Counted from the first letter of the stretch, positions 1-9,972 are shown. The stretch is 64,000 nucleotides of DNA from an uncultured Pelagibacteraceae bacterium (GCA_902625715.1 CACOCP010000003.1:1-64000), one strand, 5' to 3'. Program-made: numbers and translations. Notes: generated from the sequence alone by a model not told the origin.

Positions 1-2
1 CA

Positions 3-1481
3 TATCTTGATACTGAGGAAAATATTGAACCAAAAATTGAAACCAAAACTATTCAAGAAAATTTCCCTTTTGATAAAAAAGCAGAACCAGAATTAAAGAC
101 TTTTAAATTTAAACTACCAACTTTAGATTTTTTAAAACAACCAACAAAAAAAGAGAGAGAGAATTCTTCTGAAATTAAAGTTGATGAAGAAACACTTGAA
201 AAAATATTATTAGATTTTGGAGTGGAGGGTAAAATAAATAAAATAAGCAACGGACCAGTTGTTACATTAAACGAGTTTGAACCAGCGCCAGGTGTGAAAG
301 TATCTAAAATAATTAATTTGTCAGAAGATATTGCTAGAAACACTAGTTCCGAGTCAGCTAGGATAGCAACGATTCCGGGTAGTAGCTCTATTGGGATAGA
401 ATTGCCAAAATCTTCAAGAGAGAACGTTTATCTTAGTGAAATCATATCTAGCACTGAATTTTCAAAGAAAAATATAAAATTACCTATTGCTCTTGGAAAA
501 AGTATTTCTGGTATACCCATTACAGGTGATTTAAGTGCTATGCCTCATTTACTTATTGCAGGTACTACGGGATCTGGAAAATCAGTTTGTATAAATACAA
601 TAATACTATCACTGCTTTATCGACACTCTCCAGATAAGTGCAAATTTATACTAATTGATCCAAAAATGCTTGAGCTATCCACTTATGAAGGCATCCCCCA
701 TTTATTATGTCCTGTTATCACAGAAGCAAAAAGGGCTGCATCAGTGTTAGGGTGGGTCGTTAAAGAAATGGAGAGTAGATATAGACTTATGACAAGAGAA
801 GGAGTTAGAAACATTGATGGGTACAACGATAAACATAAATTATCGATGCCATATATTGTTGTAATTGTTGATGAAATGTCTGACCTTATGTTGGTTGCTG
901 GCAAAGAAATTGAAAATTATATTCAAAAATTATCTCAAATGGCGCGAGCTGCTGGAATTCATATTATTATGGCAACACAAAGACCTAGTGTCGATGTAAT
1001 TACAGGAACTATAAAAGCTAATTTTCCAACAAGGATATCTTTTCAAGTTACCTCTAAAATAGATAGTAGAACTATACTTGGTGAACAAGGTGCTGAACAA
1101 TTACTTGGAAAAGGAGATATGCTTTACATGTCTTCTGCGAACAGAATTGTTAGAATACATGCACCATTTGTATCTGAGAATGAAATTGAAAAAATTAACA
1201 ATTTTTTAAGAAATCAAGCTGAGCCAGATTACGTTGATGAAATTTTAAATTTTGCTGATGAAAAAGACACAAAATCGTCAAACAAAGATGATGAAAATCT
1301 AGATGAATTATACGAAACTGCTCTTGAAATCATTAAAAGTGAAAGAAAAGCCTCTACATCTTTCCTGCAAAGAAAACTGCAAATTGGATATAACCGTGCT
1401 GCAAGAATTATTGACCAAATGGAATTAAATGGTGAAGTAAGCAAAGCCAATCACGTGGGCAAAAGAGAAGTTCTTAAATGA
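3..1481 (+). CDS. ftsK: DNA translocase FtsK (5' truncated by window edge)
   Basis: Open frame continues upstream of the listed ORF to the window edge; Walker A GTTGSGKSV, FtsK motor motifs and C-terminal gamma-like winged helix (FLQRKLQIGYNRAARIIDQME). Confidence 0.95.
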   Translation, partial: YLDTEENIEPKIETKTIQENFPFDKKAEPELKTFKFKLPTLDFLKQPTKKERENSSEIKVDEETLEKILLDFGVEGKINKISNGPVVTLNEFEPAPGVKVSKIINLSEDIARNTSSESARIATIPGSSSIGIELPKSSRENVYLSEIISSTEFSKKNIKLPIALGKSISGIPITGDLSAMPHLLIAGTTGSGKSVCINTIILSLLYRHSPDKCKFILIDPKMLELSTYEGIPHLLCPVITEAKRAASVLGWVVKEMESRYRLMTREGVRNIDGYNDKHKLSMPYIVVIVDEMSDLMLVAGKEIENYIQKLSQMARAAGIHIIMATQRPSVDVITGTIKANFPTRISFQVTSKIDSRTILGEQGAEQLLGKGDMLYMSSANRIVRIHAPFVSENEIEKINNFLRNQAEPDYVDEILNFADEKDTKSSNKDDENLDELYETALEIIKSERKASTSFLQRKLQIGYNRAARIIDQMELNGEVSKANHVGKREVLK

Positions 1482-2032
1482 AAAAATTAATTTTAATTTT
1501 TTTTTTTTTATCTATGACAATTGCATATGGATCTGTAAAATCTCAAATAATTTCAAATTTAGTTTCTACAGACAATTTAAAGTTTAAATTTAAACAAAAA
1601 ATTGAAGAAAAAATCGAAACAGGAAGCTGCATAATTAATTACCCAAAAAAAATATTTTGTGAATATGATGACTTCTACAAAAAGGTTTTAGTTTCTAACG
1701 GTAAGTCATTATTAATAAATTCAAACAAAAATAATCAGTATTTTAGATATTCTCTAGACAAAACCCCTCTTAACCTAATTTTGGATAAGGAATTTATTAT
1801 TGAACGAATTAGAGAACTTGGGGAAGAGATTTCTGTCGGCGATAATTACAAATTTGAATTAACTTATGAAAATTTAGATATAATTATTTACTTTGATAAT
1901 CAGAGTCTTAATTTAGTTGGTTGGTCAACAATCGATATATACCAAAATAAAGTTGAAACAAAACTCTCAATTGTTGATAAAAATATTCAAGTTGATCAAA
2001 AAATATTCGATATTAGAAACTATACTAATTAA
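1478..2032 (+). CDS. lolA: LolA-like outer-membrane lipoprotein carrier protein
   Basis: Signal peptide, LolA-like pattern (GSCIINYPKKIFCEYDD...KVLVSNGKSL), position directly after ftsK. Confidence 0.75.
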   Translation: MKKLILIFFFLSMTIAYGSVKSQIISNLVSTDNLKFKFKQKIEEKIETGSCIINYPKKIFCEYDDFYKKVLVSNGKSLLINSNKNNQYFRYSLDKTPLNLILDKEFIIERIRELGEEISVGDNYKFELTYENLDIIIYFDNQSLNLVGWSTIDIYQNKVETKLSIVDKNIQVDQKIFDIRNYTN

Positions 2033-2537
2033 TATCTAAATTTATTGTTTCTGACTTAAATATTTTCATTCCCCGAGATAAATAGTTTTTAAGAGCATTC
2101 TCGTGGTCTAAGGAACAAGTATGAAGCCATATCTTATTAACTTTTTTCTCAAAACACTTTGTAATTGCTAAAGACAAAAGATGAGCTCCATATTTTTTTC
2201 CATAAAACTCTTTTAAAATTCCAAAATATGCTATTTCACAATCATTTTTTTCCTGATTAATAATTTGCTCAAAGTATCCAACCAATTCATCATCTTCTTT
2301 CAATACATAAGTTTTTACATTTGGATTACTTACGTAAGATATCCATTTTTGATCATCCCAAACTAAACGGTCAATCCATCTATGATCACTTCCAATTTGT
2401 TTATAAAAAAATTTGTTTATTTGAAAATCTGGTGGATTTATCTCAAATAGTTCACATTTATTGTTTGGGTTTTTTGAATAATTTAATTCATCGATAGATT
2501 TTATCTCTAAATAATTTCGACTAACTTTTTTAATCAC
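2025..2537 (-). CDS. GNAT family N-acetyltransferase
   Basis: GNAT-like core (AYFGILKEFYGKKYGAHLLSLAITKCFEKKVNKIWLHTCSLDHENAL). Confidence 0.8.
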   Translation of the reverse strand: MIKKVSRNYLEIKSIDELNYSKNPNNKCELFEINPPDFQINKFFYKQIGSDHRWIDRLVWDDQKWISYVSNPNVKTYVLKEDDELVGYFEQIINQEKNDCEIAYFGILKEFYGKKYGAHLLSLAITKCFEKKVNKIWLHTCSLDHENALKNYLSRGMKIFKSETINLDIN

Positions 2538-2899
2538 AAAACCAGTTTACCTACTTTTTCACCACCAAATAAGTGAAAATGTAAATGTGGAACTTCTTGT
2601 CCTCCATCATCATTAATGTTTGCTAAAGTTCTATAACCATTACCTTTTTCGGAGGAAATACCTAATTTTTCAGCCACAATAGATATTCCATTTATAAGTC
2701 CTACAATCTCATCCTTAGATGCATTTTTATTAAAGTCATCAAGGTTGATATATTTTCCTTTTGGTATCACTAAAGCATGAACTTTCTTTTGTGGATTTAT
2801 ATCGTGAAAAGACAATACAAAATCGTCTTCATAAATTTTTTTGCAAGGTATTTCTCCTCTTAAAATTTTAGCGAAAATATTTTGATCATCGTAAGGCAT
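2534..2899 (-). CDS. HIT (histidine triad) family protein
   Basis: HxHxH motif (VPHLHFHLFGG), HINT-like N-terminus (IFAKILRGEIPCKKIYEDD). Confidence 0.93.
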   Translation of the reverse strand: MPYDDQNIFAKILRGEIPCKKIYEDDFVLSFHDINPQKKVHALVIPKGKYINLDDFNKNASKDEIVGLINGISIVAEKLGISSEKGNGYRTLANINDDGGQEVPHLHFHLFGGEKVGKLVL

Positions 2900-3787
2900 T
2901 TATATTTTATCAAGAACAGATTTTACCGTATCACCCATAACAGACGGATTTTTGGAAATTGTAACTCCACATTCTTTTAAAATTTCAACTTTTTCGATTG
3001 CACTTTCTCCATATGCTGAGACTATTGCTCCAGCATGACCCATAACCCGTCCTTTTGGAGCTGTTAATCCAGCAATATAACCTATCACTGGTTTTTTCAT
3101 ATTTTCTTTTGCAAATTCTCCAGCTGCTACTTCTTGTGGTCCTCCTATTTCTCCAATCATTAATACAGCATCAGTTTCATCGTCAGTTTCAAATTTTTCA
3201 ATTATATCTCTAAACGAACTTCCATTGATCGGATCACCACCAATACCAACACTTGTTGAAATTCCTATGTCTAAATTTTTCATTTGCTGAGCAGCTTCAT
3301 AACCTAAAGTTCCTGAACGGCTTATAATTCCAACTCTTCCTTCTTTGTAAATGTGCCCAGGCATTATTCCTAACATTGATTTTCCTGGACTAATAATTCC
3401 TGCACAGTTAGGTCCGACTAAAGTCATTTTTTCTGTTCTAGAATATCGTCTCATATATCTTTTAATTCTAATCATGTCGTGTGATGGAATTCCGTCAACT
3501 ATAGCTACACAAGTTTTAATACCTGCATCAGCTGCTTCCATTGCAGAGTCTGCTGCAAACGCTGGGGGAACAAATAGTATTGATGCTGTTGCCCCTGTAT
3601 GTTTAACGGCATCTTTTACAGTGTTGAAAACAGGTCTATCTAAATGTTTTTGGCCTCCTTTGCCAGGTGTGACGCCTCCAACAACGTTAGAACCGTATTT
3701 TATCATTTCCTCAGCATGAAATGTACCCATCTTTCCAGTAAACCCTTGGATAATAATTTTTGTATCTTTGTGAATAATTACTGACAT
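2900..3787 (-). CDS. mtkB: Malate--CoA ligase (malate thiokinase) alpha subunit, SucD-like
   Basis: SucD-fold sequence (VVGGVTPGKGG, VGPNCAGIISPGKSMLGIMPGHIY, GHAGAIVSA) closely resembling MtkB as recalled; next to SucC-like subunit and malyl-CoA lyase. Confidence 0.85.
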   Translation of the reverse strand: MSVIIHKDTKIIIQGFTGKMGTFHAEEMIKYGSNVVGGVTPGKGGQKHLDRPVFNTVKDAVKHTGATASILFVPPAFAADSAMEAADAGIKTCVAIVDGIPSHDMIRIKRYMRRYSRTEKMTLVGPNCAGIISPGKSMLGIMPGHIYKEGRVGIISRSGTLGYEAAQQMKNLDIGISTSVGIGGDPINGSSFRDIIEKFETDDETDAVLMIGEIGGPQEVAAGEFAKENMKKPVIGYIAGLTAPKGRVMGHAGAIVSAYGESAIEKVEILKECGVTISKNPSVMGDTVKSVLDKI

Positions 3788-4948
3788 TTATTTCAATGCT
3801 GCAACAGCCTTGTTAGCAGCCTCCTCTAAAGTACCTGCCTGTATATAATTTATATTGCTGTCTTTTAAAATTTTATTTCCCTTTTCAACATTTGTGCCGG
3901 CTAATCTAATAACCAATGGAACTTTTACCTCAATTTTTTCTAATGCTTGGACAATACCTTCTGCAACCCAATCACATCTATTTATACCTGCAAAAATATT
4001 TACTAATATTACTTTTACTTTTTTATCCATTGTTATTAGTCTAAACGCTTTGACAATTTTTTCTGGTGTTGCACCTCCACCAACATCTAAAAAATTAGCA
4101 GGTTCTCCACCAGCTAATTTAATCATGTCCATTGATGCCATAGCAAGTCCAGCTCCATTAATAATATTTCCAATGTTTCCATCCAAACTGACATAATTTA
4201 AACCTCTGTCAGATGCATATACCTCTTTTTCATCTTCTTGAGATTTATCTCTCAGTTCTGAAACTTTATTTCTTCTAAACATTGCATTGTTATCAAAGCT
4301 CATTTTACAATCTAAAGCTAATATTTGTTTTTGTTTTGAAATTACTAATGGATTAACTTCAACCATTGTAGCATCTAGTTCGCTGAATGCTTTAGCACAT
4401 CCAATTATTGTATCTGAAGCTCTAGCTATTAACTCTGGATCAATACCTAATCCAAATGCTAATTCTCTTGCTTGAAAACTTTGAATTCCTACCGCTACTT
4501 CAATTTTAGATCTAATAATTGTCTCTGGTTTTTCTTTAGCAATTTCCTCAACACTCATTCCTCCTTCTGTTGAGGCTACAACCATGATGCTCTCTGAACT
4601 TCTATCAAATACTAAACCTAGATAAAGTTCCTTTTCAATATCAGTTGCTTCTTCAATATATATTCTATTTACAATTTTTCCTTCGGGTCCTGTTTGATTT
4701 GTAACTAATTTTTTACCTAATAATTTATCTGTTGCCTGAGCAACCTCTAAAGGTGAATCACAAACTATTATTCCTCCTGCCTTTCCTCTTGCTCCAGAAT
4801 GAATTTGTGCTTTTACAACCCATTTAGATCCACCAATCTCTCTCGCTTTATTTTCAGCATTTTCAGGACTATAAACAATTCCTCCTCTTGGAATAGTTAC
4901 TCCAAAACTAGATAGAATTTCCTTTGCTTGATATTCGTGTATATCCAT
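3788..4948 (-). CDS. mtkA: Malate--CoA ligase (malate thiokinase) beta subunit, SucC-like
   Basis: ATP-grasp SucC-like protein (MDIHEYQAKEIL, GAGLAMASMDMIKLAGGEPANFLDVGGGA, NIFAGINRCDWVAEG) resembling MtkA as recalled. Confidence 0.85.
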   Translation of the reverse strand: MDIHEYQAKEILSSFGVTIPRGGIVYSPENAENKAREIGGSKWVVKAQIHSGARGKAGGIIVCDSPLEVAQATDKLLGKKLVTNQTGPEGKIVNRIYIEEATDIEKELYLGLVFDRSSESIMVVASTEGGMSVEEIAKEKPETIIRSKIEVAVGIQSFQARELAFGLGIDPELIARASDTIIGCAKAFSELDATMVEVNPLVISKQKQILALDCKMSFDNNAMFRRNKVSELRDKSQEDEKEVYASDRGLNYVSLDGNIGNIINGAGLAMASMDMIKLAGGEPANFLDVGGGATPEKIVKAFRLITMDKKVKVILVNIFAGINRCDWVAEGIVQALEKIEVKVPLVIRLAGTNVEKGNKILKDSNINYIQAGTLEEAANKAVAALK

Positions 4949-4950
4949 AA

Positions 4951-5886
4951 TTATTTGTTTATTAATTTATCTATATTAACAATATTCTCTGCCATTCTTG
5001 CAGACGCTGCATCAATCATTCTGCCATCTAATTGAGCTGCGCCTTTGCCTTCATTAGCAGCTTTTTCTAATTCCTCCAGAATCCTTTTTGCTTTATTCAC
5101 TTCAGCTTCTGGAGGTGAAAATACTTTATTTGCTAATTCTATTTGAGAAGGATGTATTGCCCATTTTCCTTCTATCCCTATAGCTGCTCCTCTTTTTGCA
5201 GCAGCTACATAAGCATCAGGATCATTAAAATCTCCAAAAGGGCCATCAATTGCTCTTAATCCATAGGCTCTACAAGTCATTACTAATTCTGATAAACCAT
5301 GATGCCATTGATCACCAGGATAATCAGGATTTAATCCACCTATAACAACTGTTCTTGCTCTTAAGCTTGCTGCGTAATCTGCTACTCCAAAATGTAAAGC
5401 CTCAAGTCTTTCGCTTGATGTTGCGATTTCTTTTATGTTTGACATTCCAAGTGCTGTTTCAATTAAACATTCGATTCCAATTTTGTTTTTAATTTTTTTA
5501 TTTGTTTCAATTTGTGTAAGCATACAGTCAACCATATAAACATCACTGACAGTCCCTGCTTTTGGAACTAGAATTGTGTCAACATTTTCTCCAGCTTGCT
5601 CAACAATTTCAACAAGGTCGCTATACATATAATGTGTATCTAAACTATTAATTCTTACAGACATTGTTTTTCCTTTTTCTCTCCAATTAATTTCGTTTAA
5701 AGCTTTAATAACATTTGCTCTTGCAGTTATCTTATCATTTGGAGAAACAGCATCTTCTAAATCTAAAAAGATATAATCGGCGTCAGAATTCAATGCTTTT
5801 TCAAACATTTTTGGAGATGAGCCTGGAACCGCTAGTTCGCTTCTTTGAAGTCTAGATCTTGCAGGTTTATAAAATTTATGGCTCAT
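4951..5886 (-). CDS. mcl: HpcH/HpaI-family CoA ester lyase, L-malyl-CoA (beta-methylmalyl-CoA) lyase
   Basis: CitE/Mcl family motifs (RSELAVPGSSPKMFEKAL, DYIFLDLEDAVSPNDK, IECLIETALG, GKWAIHPSQIELAN). Confidence 0.88.
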   Translation of the reverse strand: MSHKFYKPARSRLQRSELAVPGSSPKMFEKALNSDADYIFLDLEDAVSPNDKITARANVIKALNEINWREKGKTMSVRINSLDTHYMYSDLVEIVEQAGENVDTILVPKAGTVSDVYMVDCMLTQIETNKKIKNKIGIECLIETALGMSNIKEIATSSERLEALHFGVADYAASLRARTVVIGGLNPDYPGDQWHHGLSELVMTCRAYGLRAIDGPFGDFNDPDAYVAAAKRGAAIGIEGKWAIHPSQIELANKVFSPPEAEVNKAKRILEELEKAANEGKGAAQLDGRMIDAASARMAENIVNIDKLINK

Positions 5887-5934
5887 TTTTATAAAAAAAG
5901 TATATCTGGATTTAATTAATGTGAATACTTAATT

Positions 5935-6345
5935 CTACTTAAGAGATAAATTAAATTTAGACGGCTTCCAATCTTTTGGTGCAAGTTCTAAATCTTCAAA
6001 CTCAAAAGCTGGAGCAACAGTACAACCGATTAGGCTGTATTTGCCTTTGGGTTTCATTGCAAACCAAGTATTTTTTTTAATACTATAAATAAAATTGTTA
6101 TTTGACCCAATTTGGTTAGTTTCAAACTCTTCTCCATCTTTGGAAGTATATATTTCTAAAGGATCTCCAAAATAAAAGTGAACTGTTTCATTTTTAGTTA
6201 TTCTGTGCCAATGAGAATGTTCGTGGCCTTCCAATAAAAAATAAATGTGACTTACATCTCTATTCTTAAATACCTCGACGTAATGTCCTCCCTCAGGATG
6301 AGGTATCATTTTATGGTATTCTATTAAAGATTTAACAATATTCAT
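5935..6345 (-). CDS. Cupin, DUF985-like protein
   Basis: IEYHKMIPHPEGGHYVEVF ... SHWHRITKNETVHFYFGDPLEIY pattern. Confidence 0.8.
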   Translation of the reverse strand: MNIVKSLIEYHKMIPHPEGGHYVEVFKNRDVSHIYFLLEGHEHSHWHRITKNETVHFYFGDPLEIYTSKDGEEFETNQIGSNNNFIYSIKKNTWFAMKPKGKYSLIGCTVAPAFEFEDLELAPKDWKPSKFNLSLK

Positions 6346-6430
6346 AAGTTTTCTTAATATATTTTATCATTGTTAACTTTTTTTTATTTCTATTTAATAA
6401 TTTTATCCCTTATTAAAATAATAAGTATAA

Positions 6431-6643
6431 TTATTTATTTACACCGTACTTGCTGAATTTATACCACGCTCTCTCATGAAAATAGTATAGAAACATTTTT
6501 GTTAAAACTTCAATTCCTGCTATTGTTCCTGCCCAGTCAAACTTTCCAGTTATTAACCATGCTATTAAAAATGTGTCTAAACTTGCTATTACTCTCCAAG
6601 TAACTGTTTTGGCTAGATGTCTTTTTTTCTCTACGTGTTTCAT
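6431..6643 (-). CDS. DUF2061 small membrane protein
   Basis: KRHLAKTVTWRVIASLDTFLIAWLITG ... YYFHERAW, characteristic of DUF2061. Confidence 0.85.
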   Translation of the reverse strand: MKHVEKKRHLAKTVTWRVIASLDTFLIAWLITGKFDWAGTIAGIEVLTKMFLYYFHERAWYKFSKYGVNK

Positions 6644-6795
6644 AATTGCCTTTCTTTTTATTTCCGCAACTATAATTTCCGCACGTAATTTTTAGATTTT
6701 AGAAATAATTAAATTAAAGTAAATTTTTATTATGCCACATGTAAATTAAAATTAATTAATGGGTTTGAGTAAAGCTGTTATTTATTGCCTAATTT

Positions 6796-7293
6796 ATGGC
6801 TAATTTTAAATCTAATCAAATAAATGTGAAATATATTTTTATTTTATTTTTATCTATATTTTTAGTCTCGTGTAACACGACCAATCCAACTGATGTTAAA
6901 AAGTCAGACACTCAAAGAATTAAATCAATTAAATACGGAAATATTGTTTCCTCTTTACCAGTAAAAGTTAAAGGTGAAGGAAGTTTAATTGGTGCTACTA
7001 CAGGAGCAATGATTGGGGGTCTTTTAGGTACACAGGTTTGTGGAAAAGAACTAATTGCAGGGGCAAAATGTGAGGAAATTGCAATTGTTTATGCAACAAT
7101 TGGCGGGGCTGCGCTTGGTTATGTTACAGAAGCCTTATTAGGAAACCATGATGGACATCAATATATTATTAACATTGATGACAGTGAAGATGATGTAGCC
7201 ATTGTTCAAGGTAGTGAAACAAAATTAAGTAATAATGATAGGGTTGTGATAATATTTGGTAAAACTATAAGAGTATTGCCTTACGACGGTTAA
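6796..7293 (+). CDS. Glycine-zipper lipoprotein
   Basis: Lipobox-like FLVSCN; glycine-rich hydrophobic segment GSLIGATTGAMIGGLLGTQ. Confidence 0.65.
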   Translation: MANFKSNQINVKYIFILFLSIFLVSCNTTNPTDVKKSDTQRIKSIKYGNIVSSLPVKVKGEGSLIGATTGAMIGGLLGTQVCGKELIAGAKCEEIAIVYATIGGAALGYVTEALLGNHDGHQYIINIDDSEDDVAIVQGSETKLSNNDRVVIIFGKTIRVLPYDG

Positions 7294-7294
7294 A

Positions 7295-7567
7295 CTACTT
7301 TTTCCTAGAATTTAACTCTTCCATCACTTCTTCAATTTTTATGCCACTTTTTTCCAGATACATTATCAAATGATAAAAAACGTCAGCAGCTTCATGGATT
7401 TTGTTTGTATTTTTTTCAACAGAATCAATTAACTCATCTATTTCCTCTAGGATCTTTTCTTTTGCTAAAGTTTTATCCTCTAAAAGTTTATTAGTATAAG
7501 ATCCCTCAACTGGGTTCTTTTTTCTTTCTCTTGCAAGAGTAACGAGATCCTCTAAAATTTTAAGCAT
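7295..7567 (-). CDS. hisE: Phosphoribosyl-ATP pyrophosphatase
   Basis: HisE motifs (SYTNKLL, KEKILEEIDELID, HEAADVFYHLI); start trimmed to MLKILEDL, because the longer ORF runs into hisF. Confidence 0.88.
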   Translation of the reverse strand: MLKILEDLVTLARERKKNPVEGSYTNKLLEDKTLAKEKILEEIDELIDSVEKNTNKIHEAADVFYHLIMYLEKSGIKIEEVMEELNSRKK

Positions 7568-7568
7568 A

Positions 7569-8321
7569 CTAAATCCTAACAGGTATATCTTTTGAAGCCA
7601 AATATTGCTTTGCTTCATTAACTGAGTATGTGCCATAATGAAATATTGATGCAGCTAAAACTGCGCTAGCACCTGATTTTATTCCATCAACCAAATGATC
7701 CAGAGTTCCAACTCCACCAGATGCAATGACAGGAATATTAACACTTTCAGAAATAGTTTTCATTAATTCAATATCATATCCGGATTGAGTGCCATCTTTA
7801 TCCATTGAGGTAACAAGTAGTTCCCCTGCTCCACTTTTTTCCATATTAAGTGCAAATTCCATTGCATTAATTCCTGTTTCTTTTCTTCCACCATGAGTAA
7901 ATATTTCCCATATGTCTCCTTTTTTTTTTGCATCAATTGCAACAACAATACATTGCGAACCAAATTTTTTTGAGCTTTCTTCAACAACTCTTGGATTTTG
8001 GACTGCAGCTGTATTTATTGAAACTTTATCAGCACCACAGTTTAAAAGTTTGTTTATATCATCAACACTTCTTACGCCTCCTCCAACTGTCAAAGGCACA
8101 AAACATTTTTTTGAAGTCTCCTTTACCACATCATAAATAGTATCTCTATTTTCATTCGATGCAGTTATGTCTAAAAAGCATATTTCATCAGCACCCCCAT
8201 CACTATATATCTTTGCTTGTTCAACTGGGTCTCCAGCATCTTTTAGATCGACAAAATTTATACCTTTTACAACTCTTCCATTTTTAACATCTAAACAAGG
8301 GATAATTCTATTTTTAAGCAT
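7569..8321 (-). CDS. hisF: Imidazole glycerol phosphate synthase cyclase subunit
   Basis: [36 protein letters not shown]; start trimmed from ORF 8366. Confidence 0.97.
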   Translation of the reverse strand: MLKNRIIPCLDVKNGRVVKGINFVDLKDAGDPVEQAKIYSDGGADEICFLDITASNENRDTIYDVVKETSKKCFVPLTVGGGVRSVDDINKLLNCGADKVSINTAAVQNPRVVEESSKKFGSQCIVVAIDAKKKGDIWEIFTHGGRKETGINAMEFALNMEKSGAGELLVTSMDKDGTQSGYDIELMKTISESVNIPVIASGGVGTLDHLVDGIKSGASAVLAASIFHYGTYSVNEAKQYLASKDIPVRI

Positions 8322-8399
8322 AACTAGAAATATATCCTGTATAGAAAATTTACCCCCACTAGGCATAATATTATAACAGCTAGATATAGGCTCAAGTAA

Positions 8400-9122
8400 T
8401 CAAACGATTTCATTTGCTAAGTCTTCGAGTTTAATATCCCCATCATATATTGCTTTACCAACTATAATACCTTCAATATTTTTGTTATTTAATTCTTTTG
8501 CTTTTTTAATATCATCTATATTTGATACCCCGCCAGATATTATTACTGGGCAATTTGAAGTATGAGCCACTCTCTCAGTTTCCTCAAAATTAGGACTTTG
8601 CTTCATACCATCTCTATTTATGTCTGTATAAATTAATCTACTTGCTCCAAAGTTATTTACTTCTTTTAGATAATCTAAAGTTAGTTGATTAGAGTTTTCT
8701 TTCCACCCTGAAACAGACAAATATCCATCTTTTGCATCTAGCCCTAATGCAATTTTATTAGGGAACTTTTCACAAGCACCTTTTAAAAAGTCTTTATCTT
8801 TAATAGCAGCACTTCCTAAAATAACTTTTTCAACACCAGCATTAGTATATTTTTTGATGCTTTCAAAGTTTCTAATTCCGCCACCAATTTCAATTTTAAG
8901 ATCACACTTCTTTACTATTTCTTGAATAATATCCAAATTAACAGTCTGCCCTGTTAAGGCTCCATCTAAATCTACAATGTGTAAATTTTTAAATCCATAA
9001 TCTTTATATTTTGAAGCTTGTTCAAATGGAGACATCCCATATTCAGTTTTATTTTCAAATTCTCCTTTAATTAGTCTTACACATTTTTTGTCTTTAATGT
9101 CTATTGCAGGAAAAATCTTCAT
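8400..9122 (-). CDS. hisA: Phosphoribosylformimino-5-aminoimidazole carboxamide ribotide isomerase
   Basis: MKIFPAIDIKDKKCVRLIKGEF; HisA TIM barrel. Confidence 0.97.
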   Translation of the reverse strand: MKIFPAIDIKDKKCVRLIKGEFENKTEYGMSPFEQASKYKDYGFKNLHIVDLDGALTGQTVNLDIIQEIVKKCDLKIEIGGGIRNFESIKKYTNAGVEKVILGSAAIKDKDFLKGACEKFPNKIALGLDAKDGYLSVSGWKENSNQLTLDYLKEVNNFGASRLIYTDINRDGMKQSPNFEETERVAHTSNCPVIISGGVSNIDDIKKAKELNNKNIEGIIVGKAIYDGDIKLEDLANEIV

Positions 9123-9961
9123 TTACTTTTTTTAAATTTTTCATCTTTTTTTGGTTTTCTTAAGACTATACTATCTAGATAAACTGTTTGATCTTGCAAA
9201 CTTTCCCAATCAGAATTCCAATATCCTATAGTTCTGTGCCTATAAATTCCCATTTTCATATAACCACCTGTACATGTATCAGCTAAAGTTTTAATATTTT
9301 TAAGATCAGCGATCACTTCATTATTTTTATAAATTTTAAATCTGCCTGTTTCATCTAACTTCCATAAGACATGAAATTTAATATGTGTCCATTTTCCTTT
9401 AAGATCATCTATTTTTCCGATTATTACTGGCTCAGATGAATATGCTGCCTTGCTAGCCCAGCTGTAATTGTGTTCTCCTTTATATTTAAAATCTTGAAAC
9501 CAGAAATGACAACAACTATGACAACCTTTGGCTTTATTGTCAGTATGCATTTGACCAATAATTACAACGGCGCCTTTCTTAAGAGGCTCATAACTTTCAT
9601 CGAAATAAACTGCATACTCGTAAATATACTCTTTATTTTTTAACTTCATGTCACCCAAATGTAATTCTTGTCTGCTTCTATTGCCTTTGCCATCACACTG
9701 AATTTGGGTGGTTTGTGCTTTTCCTTTACCACATCCTGCATCTTCTCTGTTTACTGTAAACTGGATACTAGTTTCACCCTCGTAAACTGGAAAGCCATCT
9801 GATTTTTTTACTTCCTTAATTCTATTTACTTTTTTTTCAGACATAGAAATAAATTGTTTTTTAAATCCCTTAATGTCTTTAAATTTCGTTTTATGACTAT
9901 CAGACCATGCTATTGTGCTATTAACAAAAACGAAAATTAATAAGATTAAAAATTTTTTCAT
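9119..9961 (-). CDS. Secreted polysaccharide-lyase-like (heparin-lyase-I/jelly-roll type) protein
   Basis: N-terminal signal peptide; RQELHLGDMKLKNKEYIYEYAVYFDES, WTHIKFHVLWKLDETGRFKIYKNNEVI, KMGIYRHRTIGYWNSDW resemble the heparinase-I-like lyase fold. Confidence 0.6.
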   Translation of the reverse strand: MKKFLILLIFVFVNSTIAWSDSHKTKFKDIKGFKKQFISMSEKKVNRIKEVKKSDGFPVYEGETSIQFTVNREDAGCGKGKAQTTQIQCDGKGNRSRQELHLGDMKLKNKEYIYEYAVYFDESYEPLKKGAVVIIGQMHTDNKAKGCHSCCHFWFQDFKYKGEHNYSWASKAAYSSEPVIIGKIDDLKGKWTHIKFHVLWKLDETGRFKIYKNNEVIADLKNIKTLADTCTGGYMKMGIYRHRTIGYWNSDWESLQDQTVYLDSIVLRKPKKDEKFKKSK

Positions 9962-9972
9962 ATGAATATCTC

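Noticed and set aside
1453-1460. CACGTG-like motif near the ftsK end as a parS site
   Set aside because: TCACGTGGGC shares only the central core with parS, flanks do not match
3351-3719. 122-aa plus-strand ORF antisense to mtkB
   Set aside because: Shadow ORF of a conserved gene, no recognizable domain
3855-4196. 113-aa ORF antisense to mtkA
   Set aside because: Shadow ORF within an ATP-grasp gene
7928-8140. Nested short ORFs within hisF
   Set aside because: Overlap conserved hisF in other frames, no SD or domain
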